From the NCBI GenBank assembly GCA_027625915.1, contig JANTQA010000008.1, forward strand, positions 6,379,501 to 6,443,500: a DNA stretch of 64,000 nt. Direction: 5' to 3'. The notes below the pieces were generated by a model. It was not told the DNA's origin. It did no database searches and saw only the letters and a program-made list of their open reading frames with translations. The translations under genes were made by a program, and so were the position numbers. Shown in pieces: positions 43,630-57,400 of the stretch. The stretch's first letter is position 1. The number at the start of each line of letters is the position of its first letter. The DNA is from Anaeramoeba flamelloides (lineage: Eukaryota > Metamonada > Anaeramoebidae).

Positions 43630-46150
43630 TATCAAAAAATAAAGAAAAAAAAATTTTTTAAAAATAAAAGTAAAAAATGAAAATATTTTTAGTAAACGGA
43701 ATAGATTTATTTCTTTAACAGAAAATTTTAAATTAAAGTGTGGTAATTGAGCAAAATTTTAGTTGGAATTTTCTCAAAAGTCATTACAACAAATTATTTT
43801 TTGAAGTAAATCCTAATGTCTTAAAGAAATTTTTTTGACTATTGAAATTGAATCTGTAATTTCTCATTACTTTCTTCAGATATATTAATTGAGGTGTGAA
43901 AAAAATGAATAATTTTTAAATTCGAAAAAATGTAAAAATAAGGGTTTTGTAATTTCCATCAGTTTGCCTTATACTTAGAGAGTTACTTTTTCTCATAAAA
44001 AAAAATTTCAAGGATGATATTTTTGTTCCAAGTTACATGTTTGATGCAATTATTTCGGAACAATTATTCAAATAACAAAGTCTATTTTCGTGAGAAGGTG
44101 ACCAATTATAAATTGACAATATTCTTTCAATAATTTCCACAAACAACAAACCTCATAATCGAATTCGATTGTGTCTCATAAGGACACAATTATCTATTTT
44201 TAAAAAATTTTTAACATTTATTTTTAAGATTTAATAGTATGATCAAATCGAAAAAAAACAAATGAAAGAACTCAATTCATATTATTACTATTTGTTGTTG
44301 GAAAATTCAGACCAATAGTTTAAGAAACCAAAATTAAAGAGACATATCTTGAACTTCACTGAAGAATTGTTCATTTCAAAAAAAATTGTCATAAATACAA
44401 TTTGGTTTATTAAAACAGGATATATGAACAAAATATATCATTTTTTTGTTTTCAATGTTAAATTATTTTTATCATATTTAAATCAAATTTTCGTGAAAAT
44501 TCCCTATTCCATATCCAACCAATTTTTTTTTTTCTTATAGTTTTAAGTTAATCTGAAATATTCCTAAGCTGTTCAAAGCTAAAAATAAAGATTTTAAAAT
44601 TATTTAAAAAAAAATTTCCTTTTTTAAATGCGAAAATTGAATTTTTAGTTAAATTTATTCTGAACTTTTGGTTAATTATTGTTTTGCTTTATATAAAATT
44701 ATTTGTGTAAAAATGTGAATTACTCTATTATTTTTACATGAATAAGACTGGTTCTAAATCAACATCTTCCCATGAAAATGGACAATGGTACTTAAAAATG
44801 ATTATTATTTATTATTTCCTATAGGTTAAAAAAGCCGAGTGAAAAAAATGAAAAAATAATTACTTTTCGATTTTTTTTAACACAAAAAGCTTTTTTTTTT
44901 GATTTATTGTCTTTAAATTTTAATATGTTAAAAAGAAAAATCTTTGTATTGATATTTATATTTATAATTATTGAAAAGTTGGTTTTTTTTTTTCTGAATT
45001 TTCCTCAATCCAAAACTAATTTTCATTTTTTTCTTTTTTAACAAACATAAATCTCTTATAAAATATATATTGAGTTTTTTATAGTAAAAAAAAAATTATT
45101 TTTGGTCTTTTTCTTTCGAAATAGGTTCTGGGAATCGTCTAATTTTAAATTTAACCACTAATTCTCAAAAAAAAAAAAACACTTTAATTGAAATAAATTG
45201 AATATTTTTTATATTGAAGTGCAAAAGAAAAGAGATTTATAGAGAGAAAAAAAAAAAGTTTATAAAAATTGGAAATTATTTTTCCCAGGAAAAATTGTGA
45301 AAAAAATCATTTAATACAAATAATAACCATTATTGTTTCAGAAAAAGGGAGCAATCATGATTATCTTCAAAAAAAAATAGTTAAAAAAATATATATGGTT
45401 TTAACTTCAATATTTTCTGAGAAATGGGATAACCCACAAAACAATATTATCCAAAACTTATTCATCATCTTAATAAAAACTAATTTAATACCTTTTAAAA
45501 CCAACACATTGGAAAATAAAATTATATTAACGTACATAATAGCATTATATTCATTTTCAAACAAATAGCTTTGAAAAAATAAAAAAAAATTCTTCCAAAG
45601 ATTAGAATATTTCCTTGTTGGAAAAATCACAATTTGTCAAAAACAATAAAAATTTTCAAAGGATTTGCTAGAAAAAAAAACTAAATAACAAAAAAAATAT
45701 AAATTAATACAATCTTAAAGACTAAAAAATTAAATAGCAAAAAAAAAATACAAGATCCCAATATCATAAACTCATAAAAAAAAAAAACGAAATTGAGAGA
45801 ACACACTGAACCAAGGGAAAGTTTTGATTTTATTGAAACAATAAATACACACAATCTATTTGGTTTTTTTCTAAAAAATAATACAGCCGAGATTTCAAAC
45901 TTAAGGATAAGTTTACTTTGAGTTAAATCAACAAATACACCCAAACCTTTGATTAAATAACCTTTCAGTGGTAAGATTAGTTCATACTTTAGAATTGTTT
46001 GTTTCTTTTGTTCTTGAATACAGTTAAATAAATCAGAAAAACTCTGTTTTCGATTGATTATTAATAATTTAATTTTTTTTTGGATGAATTCTTTAAATAA
46101 ATTTTTTCGCAATATTTTGGTTTCTTCATTAGAACCTTATCAAACGTTTA
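43630..46150. other. Intergenic stretch with unassigned open frames
   Basis: Two frames may be remnants or real exons. One is on the plus strand at 45269-45568 (SEKGSNHDYLQKKIVKKIYM, then NPQNNIIQNLFIILI). The other is on the minus strand from ~46135 to 45681, with QSFSDLFNCIQEQKKQTILK and YELILPLKGYLIKGLGVFVD and a hydrophobic end. Neither has a family I recognise and the starts are not ATG. The rest is AT-rich without structure. Confidence 0.3.
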
Positions 46151-46479
46151 GGAAAAATTCTTTTTTTTGATTAAAATGGTGAAGAAAAAAATGATAAAGA
46201 ACATTCTTTTTTTAATTATGAACTGGGAGATAAAATGAAAAATTCTCCCTGAATATTGTTGCAAAATTAATTTATGATAATTTAAACTAATTTTTTCCTT
46301 TTTTTTTTTAATAGAATATTTTTTTGCTGTTTAGAACGTGATCGTTTTTTAATATTTGTTGAGATTGGTAAACACGAGACAAACAAATTATCTTTTTTCC
46401 GATTTTCGTGAATGTATTCCTTTTAATGAATGTTTTTATTTTTTCATTTTTCTTCAATTACCAATGATTCATCTTTCTT

Positions 46480-46687
46480 TACCAACAAGAAGGCTCCTAT
46501 TCAGAGTTTCTTTTCATCCAGGAATTGAAGTTTTAAAGACACACCAAGAAGAACAAATTGAAGAAATATCACCTGATGAAATTTTATTACGATGGGTGAA
46601 TTTTCAAGTTAAAAAATCAGGAAATAATATAATCTGTTCAAATTTTGCAACAGATCTTCAAGTAAAAATTCACAACCATTCCAACAA

Positions 46688-46718
<31 letters not shown>

Positions 46719-47508
46719 TTCACAAATAAAAAACCTTTTTCATAAACTTCACATTTTTCCAACACTTTTTTTTTTAAAATTAAAATTGTTTAGGATTGTA
46801 CAGTGATGTCTTTAGTTGCAGGTCAACTTACGAAACAAAATTTTGATTCTGTTTTTCAAGAGCAAGATCCTGAAAAAAAATCACAAAACTTATTAGGAAT
46901 TGTACAACAGTCTGGTTTTCCAAACAATACTCCCAAAATTGAAGATATTCTGAACGTATATTTTTTTTCTTTCTTTTTTTTTTAATAAAAAAGTGTTTTT
47001 TGTTTTTAAATTCTTTTTCTTTTTTGGAAAACCAATTCTTATTAATTTACAAAGAAAAATGAAGACATTTTAATCAAATTTTTGGCTGAGCTGTTTCTTT
47101 GGAAGCCTTCATTAGAGTTAGAAGGAACCAAAATGGTTATTTTGAACAATTCATCACAAGTAAATCTTTTTGTTCCTTTTTTCTTTTTCTTTTTCTTTTT
47201 TTTTTTTAAAAGGCTGGTTGTAAATCATAACCCAAACAAAAATCCAATTTGTTTTTTTTTTTTTTTTAAAACAAAACCTTCATCAATTTTTTTAACTGGT
47301 CGCAAACAACTCCAACAGCAAAAACACCAAACAACCTTTTTGTTTTTTATATGAATCCAAATCTTGAATAATACAATTACTTTTTCTGTTTTGTGAAGAG
47401 AATGTGTCAAAATTGTTCACCATTCACAAATTCAAAGAAATTGAAATTTCGAAAGAACAATTAATTAAAAATCATAAACAAAACTTAACACAGCCATTTA
47501 AAAAAGGT
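46480..47508 (+). CDS. Fimbrin/plastin-like calponin-homology (CH) domain gene, partial
   Basis: Exons: to 46661, 46794-46955, 47055-47159, and probably 47401-~47508; the first three junctions are phase 0 with GTAA/GTAT donors. Exon 1 carries HPGIEVLKTHQEEQIEEISP and DEILLRWVNFQVKKSG, the start of a fimbrin second CH domain ('PEEILLRWVNFHLK'). NFATDLQ joins DCTVMSLVAGQLT in exon 2. NEDILIKFLAELFLWKPSLE in exon 3 matches the end of the CH domain. Fimbrins bundle actin with four CH domains. Here I find neither the first CH domain upstream nor a third downstream, and exon 4 (KLFTIHKFKEIEISKEQLIK) is not CH-like. It may be a shortened CH protein, or a gene with missed exons. Start and end are uncertain. 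Confidence 0.6.
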
Positions 47509-47750
47509 GAGGGTTTTTTTTTTTTTTAAGATTGTCAGAATTAAAACTTTTTTAAAGTTTTCTGGTTTAATAGCGTGTAAACTTTTTTAAACAAATTGCT
47601 TTTTTCCATACTCCAGACTTTATATCACATTTAAATGTTTAGACCCCACTTTATTAAAATAGAATTTGATAAAAGTTTTAAAAAAGTACTCTCTTTGATA
47701 AACTGACTTTTTTTAAAAAAAGTGCTTTTCTTTTCCCTCCAATCTCTACC

Positions 47751-48100
47751 TCAGCACTTAAAGTGTGATCCCACAATTCTTAAAACAGCTGTTTTTACTA
47801 ACATTTCAAAAATACGTCTTATTACTACTGCTTCAACAAAAACAAAAATATAAGAATATACACCTATTAAATTATTAATTTTGGAAACATTGACTTTAAT
47901 ATTTGACCATCTTGTTTGTAAGGAATCCACCTCTTTCATGTTCAGGAAGTATAATTGGCAGACCCATAATAAAACAAGAACCTCATCAATTATTACACTC
48001 CAATACCACCATTTTTTTTTTTTTTTACTTTTAAATAATGATTCGAGTACAGTATTCAAAGCCTTAGAAAAGCAAAATACAGATGTTTTCGAAAAGAAAA
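47751..48100 (-). pseudogene. Possible EXS-type membrane domain fragment
   Basis: The minus-strand frame gives YWSVIIDEVLVLLWVCQLYF, a spacer, then YIFVFVEAVVIRRIFEMLVK before a TGA. The spacing of a 'Y...II.D.VL...W..Q' helix and an 'E...RR.' helix resembles the end of the EXS domain in XPR1/ERD1-type phosphate exporters, but the usual WN..RLE signature is not kept. No upstream SPX or other EXS exon was found nearby, so a single decayed or isolated exon is most likely. The plus strand is also open here. Confidence 0.25.
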
Positions 48101-48119
48101 AACTTTTTTAAAACCTTGT

Positions 48120-49200
48120 CAATTTAAAAAGTTTCCAAAAACCGAAAATTTTTAAGGTAGTGGTAAAGGATCAAAATGAAAACTAAAAGTAATTTGTATA
48201 AGAAATGAAAATATATAAACATCTTTCTTTAATTCATAATAAGAACCCCATACTAAAGTTCAAATTAACGACCTAAAGTCAGGTATTTTAATATCAATCA
48301 TCATGGTATTATTCATTTTGGTTATTTTTCGTTGTCGTGATCATCAAGTTTGGATCTAATGATAATTTTTAATTTTTAATTTTTTGTGTGAGTACTTTTT
48401 CCATTGTTATTTTTCCATTTAATCTTCTATTAATTTATTTTTCTTTTTCTTTTTCTTTCTTTTTTTGTTCTTTTTGATTATTGTACAACAAAATTTCTTT
48501 AATTTTTGAATAATTTTGTGGTTTTATATTTCAAATTTAATTGTGTCAGAGCTATTCTTTTATAAGCTTGTAATTCCATGAAAGAAAGTTTTCTAATTTT
48601 TTATTTAATTTTTTCATAAATTTCAGATGATTTCAAAAAAATGAGAATTCCAAAAGAAGGAAATTTCACAAGCTTGAATTTCATCAAAATTTAGTTTCTT
48701 TAATTAATTTTATGGTTTATAATCTAAAGTAAATGCAAAATTACCCGGCTTAATAAATTAAAGACTCTAAAAAAAAAAAAAAAAAATATTATTTGTAATA
48801 ACAGATACAGAAACACTCATCATATTATTCAAGATTTTGATTCAAATAAAAAAGCAAAAAAAATTAACATGCTTGATTGATTGATTGATTTTATTTTAAG
48901 ACAAGTAAACTTGCTATTTTTTCTAAAAGAAAAAAAATAAAGAAAAAGTATTTTTAAACTTTAAATAGGTGGGAACAAATTTTCCATTTGATTAAAAATC
49001 AAAATTTTCAAATCAGTAATCCATAAAAATAATAACAGGTTTTTAACAACTGCTAAATAACTTTTAAATTGAAAAATTATAGCCCTTTAAGTCTGCAATT
49101 AAAACGTTTAAAATGAATGATCCCATTAGCCTGTAAAAAATGTTTAAAATTGTTTACAATAAAAAATTATAATAATTTATTTATTTTATTTATTTTTGAA
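48120..49200. other. Intergenic, no gene seen
   Basis: AT-rich DNA with a TTGATTGATTGATT repeat near 48871-48885 and no coding signal. Confidence 0.45.
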
Positions 49201-49204
49201 GAGA

Positions 49205-49490
49205 GAAAATTACTTTTCTCCGATGTGTCGTTAGCTTTTCCAGAATTTAAAAGAATTGAGGAAAATCTTTAATTTTTCTCTATTTCTTTGAATTCTGGAA
49301 AACCGCCGTTAGTTTTTTTTTTAATTTGAGAAATAAGAAGAAAATTTCAAAAATTTTTTAATTTTTTAAATTAAAAAAAAGCTAGGCGCTTGGCGGCACT
49401 CTACGGTACTCTGTGGCACTTTACGACACTCTGTGACACTTGATAGGCATCTACAGCACTCTACAGCCCTTCTACGACCCGACTGTTTGA
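49205..49490. repeat. Foldback repeat with GC-richer 10-11 bp tandem units
   Basis: A dyad (TTCCAGAATTT ... AATTCTGGAA) at ~49235-49305 is followed by a second dyad of T/A-rich arms. A run of degenerate ~10-11 bp units on the theme GGCACTCTACG then spans ~49390-49480, ending GACCCGACTG. The reverse complement of this end (CAGTCGGGTCGT, AAGTGCC, CTAG) matches the sequence at 31345-31385 and partly 32145-32160, so the two loci belong to one repeat family. It abuts the 3' end of the LINE fossil. No target duplication seen. Confidence 0.55.
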
Positions 49491-49589
49491 AATTGCAATT
49501 TTGTTGTTTTATAATTTTTAGATATTGTTAAACTTTCCAACTAGTTGAATTTTCCAATTTGATTAATCGAAAAACCATTAATTCTAAAT

Positions 49590-51410
49590 CTAATAATTTG
49601 AATTCCTCAGTATACCAATTAATATTTTCATTCTAAGTGTTCGAAAATTAAGTACCGTTTTTAATTTTTTTAAATTTAAGAAAACTAATTTTTCTATCAA
49701 TTTATATCTTCTTCGGTATATTTTTAATCTAGTGAGATCAATTTTTGCTTCAGTTTTATAAATTAACCGTGGTGAATGAATATTAATTTGTAAAAAAATT
49801 GTAACTGGTTTATAGATAAATCTATCAATTCTTTCAAAATCACTTTGTTTCAAATCAAATATTTCGAGAACTTAATAAAGTTGACTTAAAATTAGAGCTT
49901 TGAAAGAAAGTTATTTTTACACCATTATTTAGTTTATTTTGCTGAAACAATCGATTAAGTGCTTCCAAGGACTTTTCAACTTTTTTGAAATTATATTCAA
50001 GATGTGTGTTTTTTTCCTAAACAAATATAGAGATCAAAAATATCTTTAAATTCTTTTTATATTTGGTTTTTTTATTATGTGGGTTCACCCTAAATCTTTT
50101 TATTATTTCAAAGATTTTTTCTAAATTAATCTTTAGACAGATTAAAGTCCACTTCACAATGAGAATAAGATCATATGCATACATTTGAACATGGACAGCT
50201 AAAAGTTTTTAACTTTTCTAGTAGAAAATGAGATATAAATGCGAAGAGAATTGGTGATAAGGGATCCCCTTGATAAACACCAATTCCTTCCTTTTTATAA
50301 TACCTTAAGAGTCAATTTTTGATTGTTTCATTTTTTATAAATTTTTTAATAGATTGATATATTAATGAGTGTTGTATCGAATCAAAACATTTTATTATGT
50401 CTATAGTAACTCAAAAATAATATTTATTTTTATTTTTATTTTTTATTAATTTTAAATCTTTTAATATAATTAATAATATTAAAATTAAAATTTTGACTAA
50501 TTGATTTTACAAAATCGAAATTTTTTTTTTGAAATTAAGTCCCAAGAGTCTTGAATTCCAATGTATATTAATTTGAAAAAAAATCTTGGAAGAGATTGAT
50601 TTATAGAGATAGGTCGATAATTTAATGGTTCGCCTTCATCCCCCGATTTATGAATAAATAATAAATTTCTTTTTTTGAATAAAATTTATACTTTTTTTCA
50701 GTTTCGTCTGTTATCCAATTTAAAAAAATATTTTGAACTGTTTTAATAAAATAATTATAATTTAATAAATATTGAATTGGTTGGTTTTTTTATAAACTTA
50801 TAATGATTTATTTTGTCAAATTCTTTAACTGATTTATTTTTTTGAAATTTGATTATTTCTTTAATTTTATCTTGATCAAAAAATTTCCTTTATGTCAATT
50901 GGATTTAATGAATTTTTATTAATTTTAAATTTTTTAATATAATTAATTATATTTGTATTAGGTTTTTGACTAATTGATTTTACAAAATCGTTATACACTG
51001 TGAATATGGTTTCATTATTTAAAAACATTTTTGTAGAAGTTTCTCTTATTTTATTTAATGTTTTCCAACAATTTTTATGAATATTATATTCTTTATTCAT
51101 TTGATTAAGTAATTTAATTCATTAATTTTTTTGATTTTATGTAATATTTCATTTTTATCAAATAATTTATAAATTAAATTCTTAATTTTTAATTTATCTT
51201 GTTTAATATCAAAAATTCTTCTTTCTTTTGGCTTATACTTTTTTTTTAAATAAAAGAAAAAATTTTCTTCATTTAAATTAAAGTTTTGACTCGAAAATAA
51301 ATTGGAGAAAGTCTTCTTGGAGAGGTTGAAATATCTTTAATTTTATAGATATCATTGAAGATTTCCCAATTTGAGTTAATTTCAAATTTATTAATAATTG
51401 TATTAGTGAT
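49590..51410 (-). mobile_element. Decayed LINE (non-LTR) reverse transcriptase
   Basis: Read on the minus strand in order: HKSGDEGEPLNYRPISI (RT blocks 1-2) near 50.64 kb; VTIDIIKCFDSIQHSL (block with the first catalytic Asp) near 50.38 kb; GVYQGDPLSPILFAF near 50.27 kb; and QMYAYDLILI, the YADD box with the first Asp changed to Tyr, near 50.18 kb. An N-terminal linker (EYNIHKNCWKTLNKIRETST) lies at 50.9-51.1 kb and a C-terminal basic region at 49.59-49.86 kb. Several frameshifts and stops, two of them TGA at positions where Trp would fit, mark it as inactive. No endonuclease domain was seen. A segment of ~75 bp is duplicated within it. Confidence 0.8.
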
Positions 51411-51495
51411 CACTAATAAAATTCAAAAAATTATAATAATTTCATTTTATTATTACCTTTTTTTTTAAAAAAAAAAAATTATAATGCCAAAATAG

Positions 51496-54400
51496 AAAGA
51501 ACAAATAAAACAACAAGAATTTAAAACAACATCAAAACCAAATATTGAAGATCTTTTATCAAAATATCAAATAAACACCTTTGATCAAAAGAAATACGAA
51601 AAAAAAAATGATAATGATGATGAATTTATTGAAGTTGATGTTAAGAAATATAATTTAAACAAAAATCAAAATAAAAAAATAGTAAATGATAATAATTATC
51701 TTAATGAAATTACAAAAGACGAAGATTTTGTTGATGTTGATGAAGAAGAAAAAACGATCAAAATTGAAAAAGAAGAAGAAAAAAATAATAAATCAAATCA
51801 AATTTCCGATAATAATAATACAGAATTATCATTAGACAATTCAGAAAAGGATTTAATTAAAATACAATCTCAGTCATCCGAAGATGAATCAGATGAAGAC
51901 TTGGATGATTTCGAATTAGGACTAATTGATAAAAATGGAAATGAACTTGACGATGATCAGAAAATAAAATTATTAAAGGAAAAGATAAAAGCGGAAGAAG
52001 AAAAAATTGAATTTTTTCAAACAAAAATTCAATTAGAAACCAAAGAATCTTATGAAATTAGTGAACAATTGGAATCTTCAAAAGAAGAAAATGCCACTTT
52101 ATTAACATTTACAAATTTAAGTCAAAGTGTTATGGATAATATCGATTTTCTGAGAAAAACCTTTCTTGAATCTGTAACAGAAGTTTTGAGATCCTGCAAA
52201 GGTGAAATGAAAGTAAAATTAACCAAATTAATTAATGAAGTTAAAGAGATTGACCTACGTGATTCAAAAGTAAATTATTATTATTATTTATATTGTTTTT
52301 TTATTCATTTATCCTTTAATAAATTAATTCTCTCCGCTTCTTCTCCTTTTTCATGATATTATTATTATTATTATATTATTATTATTATTATTATTCTTAC
52401 ATTTTTCTTTTCTCTTTCACGCTTTTCTTGTTATAATATAGATAATCGGTGTAAAGTATTCAATTCAAGTTTTTGCAAAAGCTTTTTTTGGCTTATTAAA
52501 AACACACAAATTTCCAAAATTTAAAAAAAGATCAGCTTTAGTAATAAAAAAAAATATAATGAACTTTAATCCTTATGATGAAATTATCATGAAAGAAATG
52601 TTTGTAAATATCATGAACGAATTAGAAAGAAATGAAACAATTCACAGAGATAACACTACAGTGTTCCAATCAATTGATGCACTATTTGAACATTTTTATT
52701 TTATAAATATTTTTAGAACAAATTTACTTGAAAATTTATTCACCATATTATTCGAAAGTGAAATTTTAAGAATTGAAAGAAATGATGAAATTTCCCAATC
52801 CAGGTTAAAATTCATTTTAAGGGAAAATTTGGATAAATTTATATGTGGATATATTCAATTTGAAAAAGTAATTGATGGTATTTATGAATTTTTAAAAAAT
52901 GTTGGGGTAACATCACCAAGAAGAGTAATGTTTTTTTTTTTTTTTTTTATTTTTTTTTTTATATAATTTAATTTTTTTTTATAATAAACATTTTAATTCA
53001 GTTATTCATTAAAGATATAATCATTATTTTACATTAAAAATAATTTATTTATTATTTGAAATTATTGGAGATTAATTAAAAATATTTTTTCATTATAGTT
53101 ACATTAGTCATTAGTTTATTAAAAATATTGTTATAAAGTTAATATTGTTAAATTAATAAAACCACCCTAAAAAAAAAAATGCCTTTTGGATTTAAAACTA
53201 AAAACGATTTTTTTTTGAATAATTTGAAAATCAATTTGTGTAAAAAAAGTTAATAGTTTAAAGATATCCAATCCTCTAGTGTTCATTAAAGAATCCGTAC
53301 ATTTAAATCTTATTTTATTTTATTTTAGAAAAAGAAAGAAATAATAACAATCACCAAAACCTTTAAAAACCAATAAAATTTTCTTTTTAAAAATTTCTTT
53401 CTTATTATTTAATATCAATAAGGATTTGTTTTGTAATTTTTTCGTTAATTTTGAAATAAAAATTTTGTAATTAAATAATAATTTTTCTCAAAATTTGAAA
53501 AATATATTGAGTTTCAAAATATCCTTTGAATAAAAAAATAATAACCTTAACAATTATTAATTGTTGATTTGTCATAAAAACTCTAATTAGTAATTATTCA
53601 AATCACAATATATATATATATATTTGTTTTAAACTACGATTTTGAATTTAATCTTTATTATTTATTTCATCGAGTTATTAAAAAATAAACCAAAATATTT
53701 TTATTAAAGGATTTCTTTTTAAAAAATTTTATATTCTTTTTCTTTAATTAAATCTGGGAAAAGAAATATTTATACTGAAACACTCAAAATTAAATTCGAC
53801 TTTTTTTTTCAGTTAAACAATTTTATTCAAAAGATCAAAAACTTTTGTGTCTGGATTTAAAATCAAATCTTCTTAATCTTCCCCAAAAAAAAAATGTTAT
53901 AAACTTTTCGTTTTCAGATTAAAATAACTAAGGTATTTCCAAAAAAGTGTGACATTTTTTTTTACAGTTCATAAAAAATCATCTTTGTTAGTGAAGGTAT
54001 TCGTTAATTGACGATATCAAATTAAGTTTAATAGTAATACCGATTGAATCAATGACTAAGGTATTTATTTCAAAATATGTTTGATGAAATATTTCGTAAA
54101 AAATGAAAAAAAAAATAGAACTTTTTTTGGTGAAAACGATGTACGACCAATTTCAATGAAAAACTGGAAATATGGAAAGGGTACAAATGATTTTTTAAAC
54201 AATAAAATGCAGTTGTATGTTTTCAATTCTATTTGAAAAATTTGTTGGGATTAAACAAGTTATGAAAACGATTTTTTCGATCAAAAAGAAAATAATTAAC
54301 ATACCAATTTTCACGACTAAAAAATATCAGATAAAATCGAGATTAGACATTTTAATATCTTTGATTTATGTAATACAATACTAAAAAACAAATTGAATTA

Positions 54401-57400
54401 TTATCAAAAATCAATTGGTAGTAGTTAATGATTTTTGGATATTTAAATACTTTTTTGAAGATTGAGTTTAATAGAGATATTTTAAAATAAATTTGCCTAA
54501 CTTTCTTGGAAATAGCTTATTTTTGGATAAAAATATGTTTTTTCAAGTATGAAGAAGCCATATTTTGCCCCTATTAAAACTTTTACTTGAAAAACAATTT
54601 AATAATAATCCTAAAATCGTTTAGTTTACAATAATTTCAAAAAACAAATATTTTTCAGATACCTTTTGCAACTAATTTAGAATTAGTAAAATACTAAAGT
54701 TATTGAATTGATCTGTTAGAAATAAAAATCAAAAAGTTATCCAGATTTGAAATGAATCTTAACATTTTCAAAAAGTAATGAAAATATTTTGTATTCTTTT
54801 GAACTTTTAGAATGAAGGATGTTCAAAGGTTTTTTTGGCATTTTTTTTTATTTCAAAATAAGTATTTCGTCAATTCAGAACAACTTAATTCAAGAAAAAC
54901 AAAGACTTTTTGTTTTTTAAAAATTATTTTTTTTTTCTATTTTGAATTCTAAATCATTTTTAAATACTAGATTTTTAGTTCTTCCTGCTTTTTTCATATT
55001 AGTGTTTCTGTGCTCAGCTTTATTTATGAAGGAGTTTTAATGAAATTTTCTCAGAAATTCGAATTTTAATTTTGAGTGGAATTTCCTTATCTCTAATAAG
55101 ATGGGTATGATGATTTTAGAAAAGAGAATAAAAAAGGAATCTTGTGCTTTTCCACATTTAATATTTTTTTATATTCCTGATCTCGGAAATCCAAACTTTG
55201 GTTTTCTTATATAAATTTCAAAAACTCTTCCTGAAAAATAAACTTAAAATATATTATCTTTTATTTGATGTGTGAACTCTAAAGATAGAATCTATTGAAA
55301 GAAGTTGTCCCGTTGGAATTAAATATAAACTTTACTATTGAAAAAACAGCAGTTTCTAAAAAAGAAAAGCAATAGATTTGAAATTTATTCTTGGTAAAAT
55401 TAAAATAAAGATACTTAAAGATATTTACCTAAAGGAATTAGCACTTGCCATGAATTTTTTCTCTAATTAAAGTATGCTGTAATCGAAAGTCAATGATATT
55501 AATACACTATAGTTCAAATGACTCTAAAAAATCTATTATAAATATTATTAAACAATAAATTATAAGAATTTTTAATAAGGATCACAATTGAAAAATTGTC
55601 ATTTTGTAAATTTTTTTTTTTAATTCCTTTTGCCAAATCTAAAGATAAAAACTTAAATAATAGTATTCTAATATTTAAAAAGCAATATTTAGAAGAACTT
55701 CTGGAAAGTAACTTTTCTTTCAATTTTTTAATTTCAAATATTAACCCAATAATCATCAACATAAAGACCACATAGACTGATTACTTTAATTTCCTTTTTA
55801 TATAACTAATTGTAACATCAATATAAACATCAATTCAAAATTTTTAACACACCAAAATTCGATTTGTGAAAAAAAAAACTTATTTAACCACTTCTCGAAG
55901 ATTTACCAAATTAGAACCATTCACTAATTGAAATGTTAACACCTTTTTATAAAATAAAATACTCACAAAACAATAAATAAATAATTATCAATACAAATAA
56001 ATCATGGGTGTGTTAAAAATTTTGGAGAGAGAGCAAAACAAAAAAATACATTAGTAAATTTGTTGAAATTCTATTAGGAATATTGATCGATCAAATGGTT
56101 AGATACTACCAACTAATTTTATTTGAGTTCTTCTATTTGGAACAACTCAACTTTAACATAATATAAACCTTGTAGAAAAATTTTGATCCAACGAAGCAAA
56201 TTACGTAATTCAAAAAATGAAATGAAAACAAAAACTAAAAGATGAAAAAATGATTTTCATATTTTAAAAAAATCAAAATTATCTCAAATTTCAATGAAAT
56301 TGTATTATTGTGATTGTTTGGAACGTTTTAGCTGTGTGGAAAATTTTGAATTTTAGTTTATTTCCAAGATTTGAGAAATAATTTATAAAAAACAATCTAT
56401 GAGTTAATTATTTAATTTTTTAAAAAAATTGAATTTTTTTGTAACTAATCTTCATTTCGAGAAAAATTTAAAAAAGATATTTTTCAACTAAAAAGTCTGA
56501 ATTTTGATAGCTCAACCTTTAAATTAGTCTCAAAACGTACAGATTGTTTTTCTAAAATTCTTGAATTTTTTACTTACTACAAGGATCATTTACAATTGAT
56601 GAAGATCAACAAAATAGTACTATTTTGTGAATCGAATTTTTTAGAGATATTTGAACTATGGAGCACTAATATGATTTACCTTGAATAGTAACATCCTTTA
56701 AATTTTAGGGTTCTCTCTTGATTGACGCTAATACCTTAAGGTGATTTTCTGAATTCTATTTGGTTATGATGGGACTTTTCTTTTTAAATCAATCATCAAA
56801 TAATGATAAAATATTTAAATTTTCAAATCGGTGCAGACCAAATAGCAATGATTAAGATTAATTGAATTTTTAATCAACCATTCGTTGACTATTATTGCAA
56901 TTAATAACTTTTTATTTTTAAAAAAAAAAAAAAAAAACAAAAAACAAAAAACAAAAACAATTTAAAGAAAATGTAGAAAAAAGAAAATTAAAAATTAAAA
57001 TTACTTTAATAAGCATTAATAATGAAAATAACATTAATCATTATATTAAACATACAATAATTTACACAACAACAATAATAAAAAAAAAAATTATAAATTG
57101 AATAGAAAGCAATAAACTTAATCAATGAGATAAAAAAAACAACACTTGGTAAAACTATTAGATTTATTTTTGAAAAATATTCAAGTAAAGCCGAGAAGGT
57201 GCTTTTAACAAGATTATATAACAAATTTAAAGAAAGCAAATTCCATGATTATTCTGAAATTGTTGAAAGAAACAAAGAATTATTAAAAGAATATCTAATA
57301 GTGGAGGATATTGAATTTTTAACTTTCATTTTTAATTCTGATGTTGTTGAGGATTCTTCTGAAAACATTTCATCAGGGTTATTTTATTTATTAGAGTCAC

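Noticed and set aside
47082-47410. 90-codon plus frame read straight through 47082-47354
   Set aside because: It runs across an exon of the CH gene into its T-rich intron; only 47055-47159 is coding.
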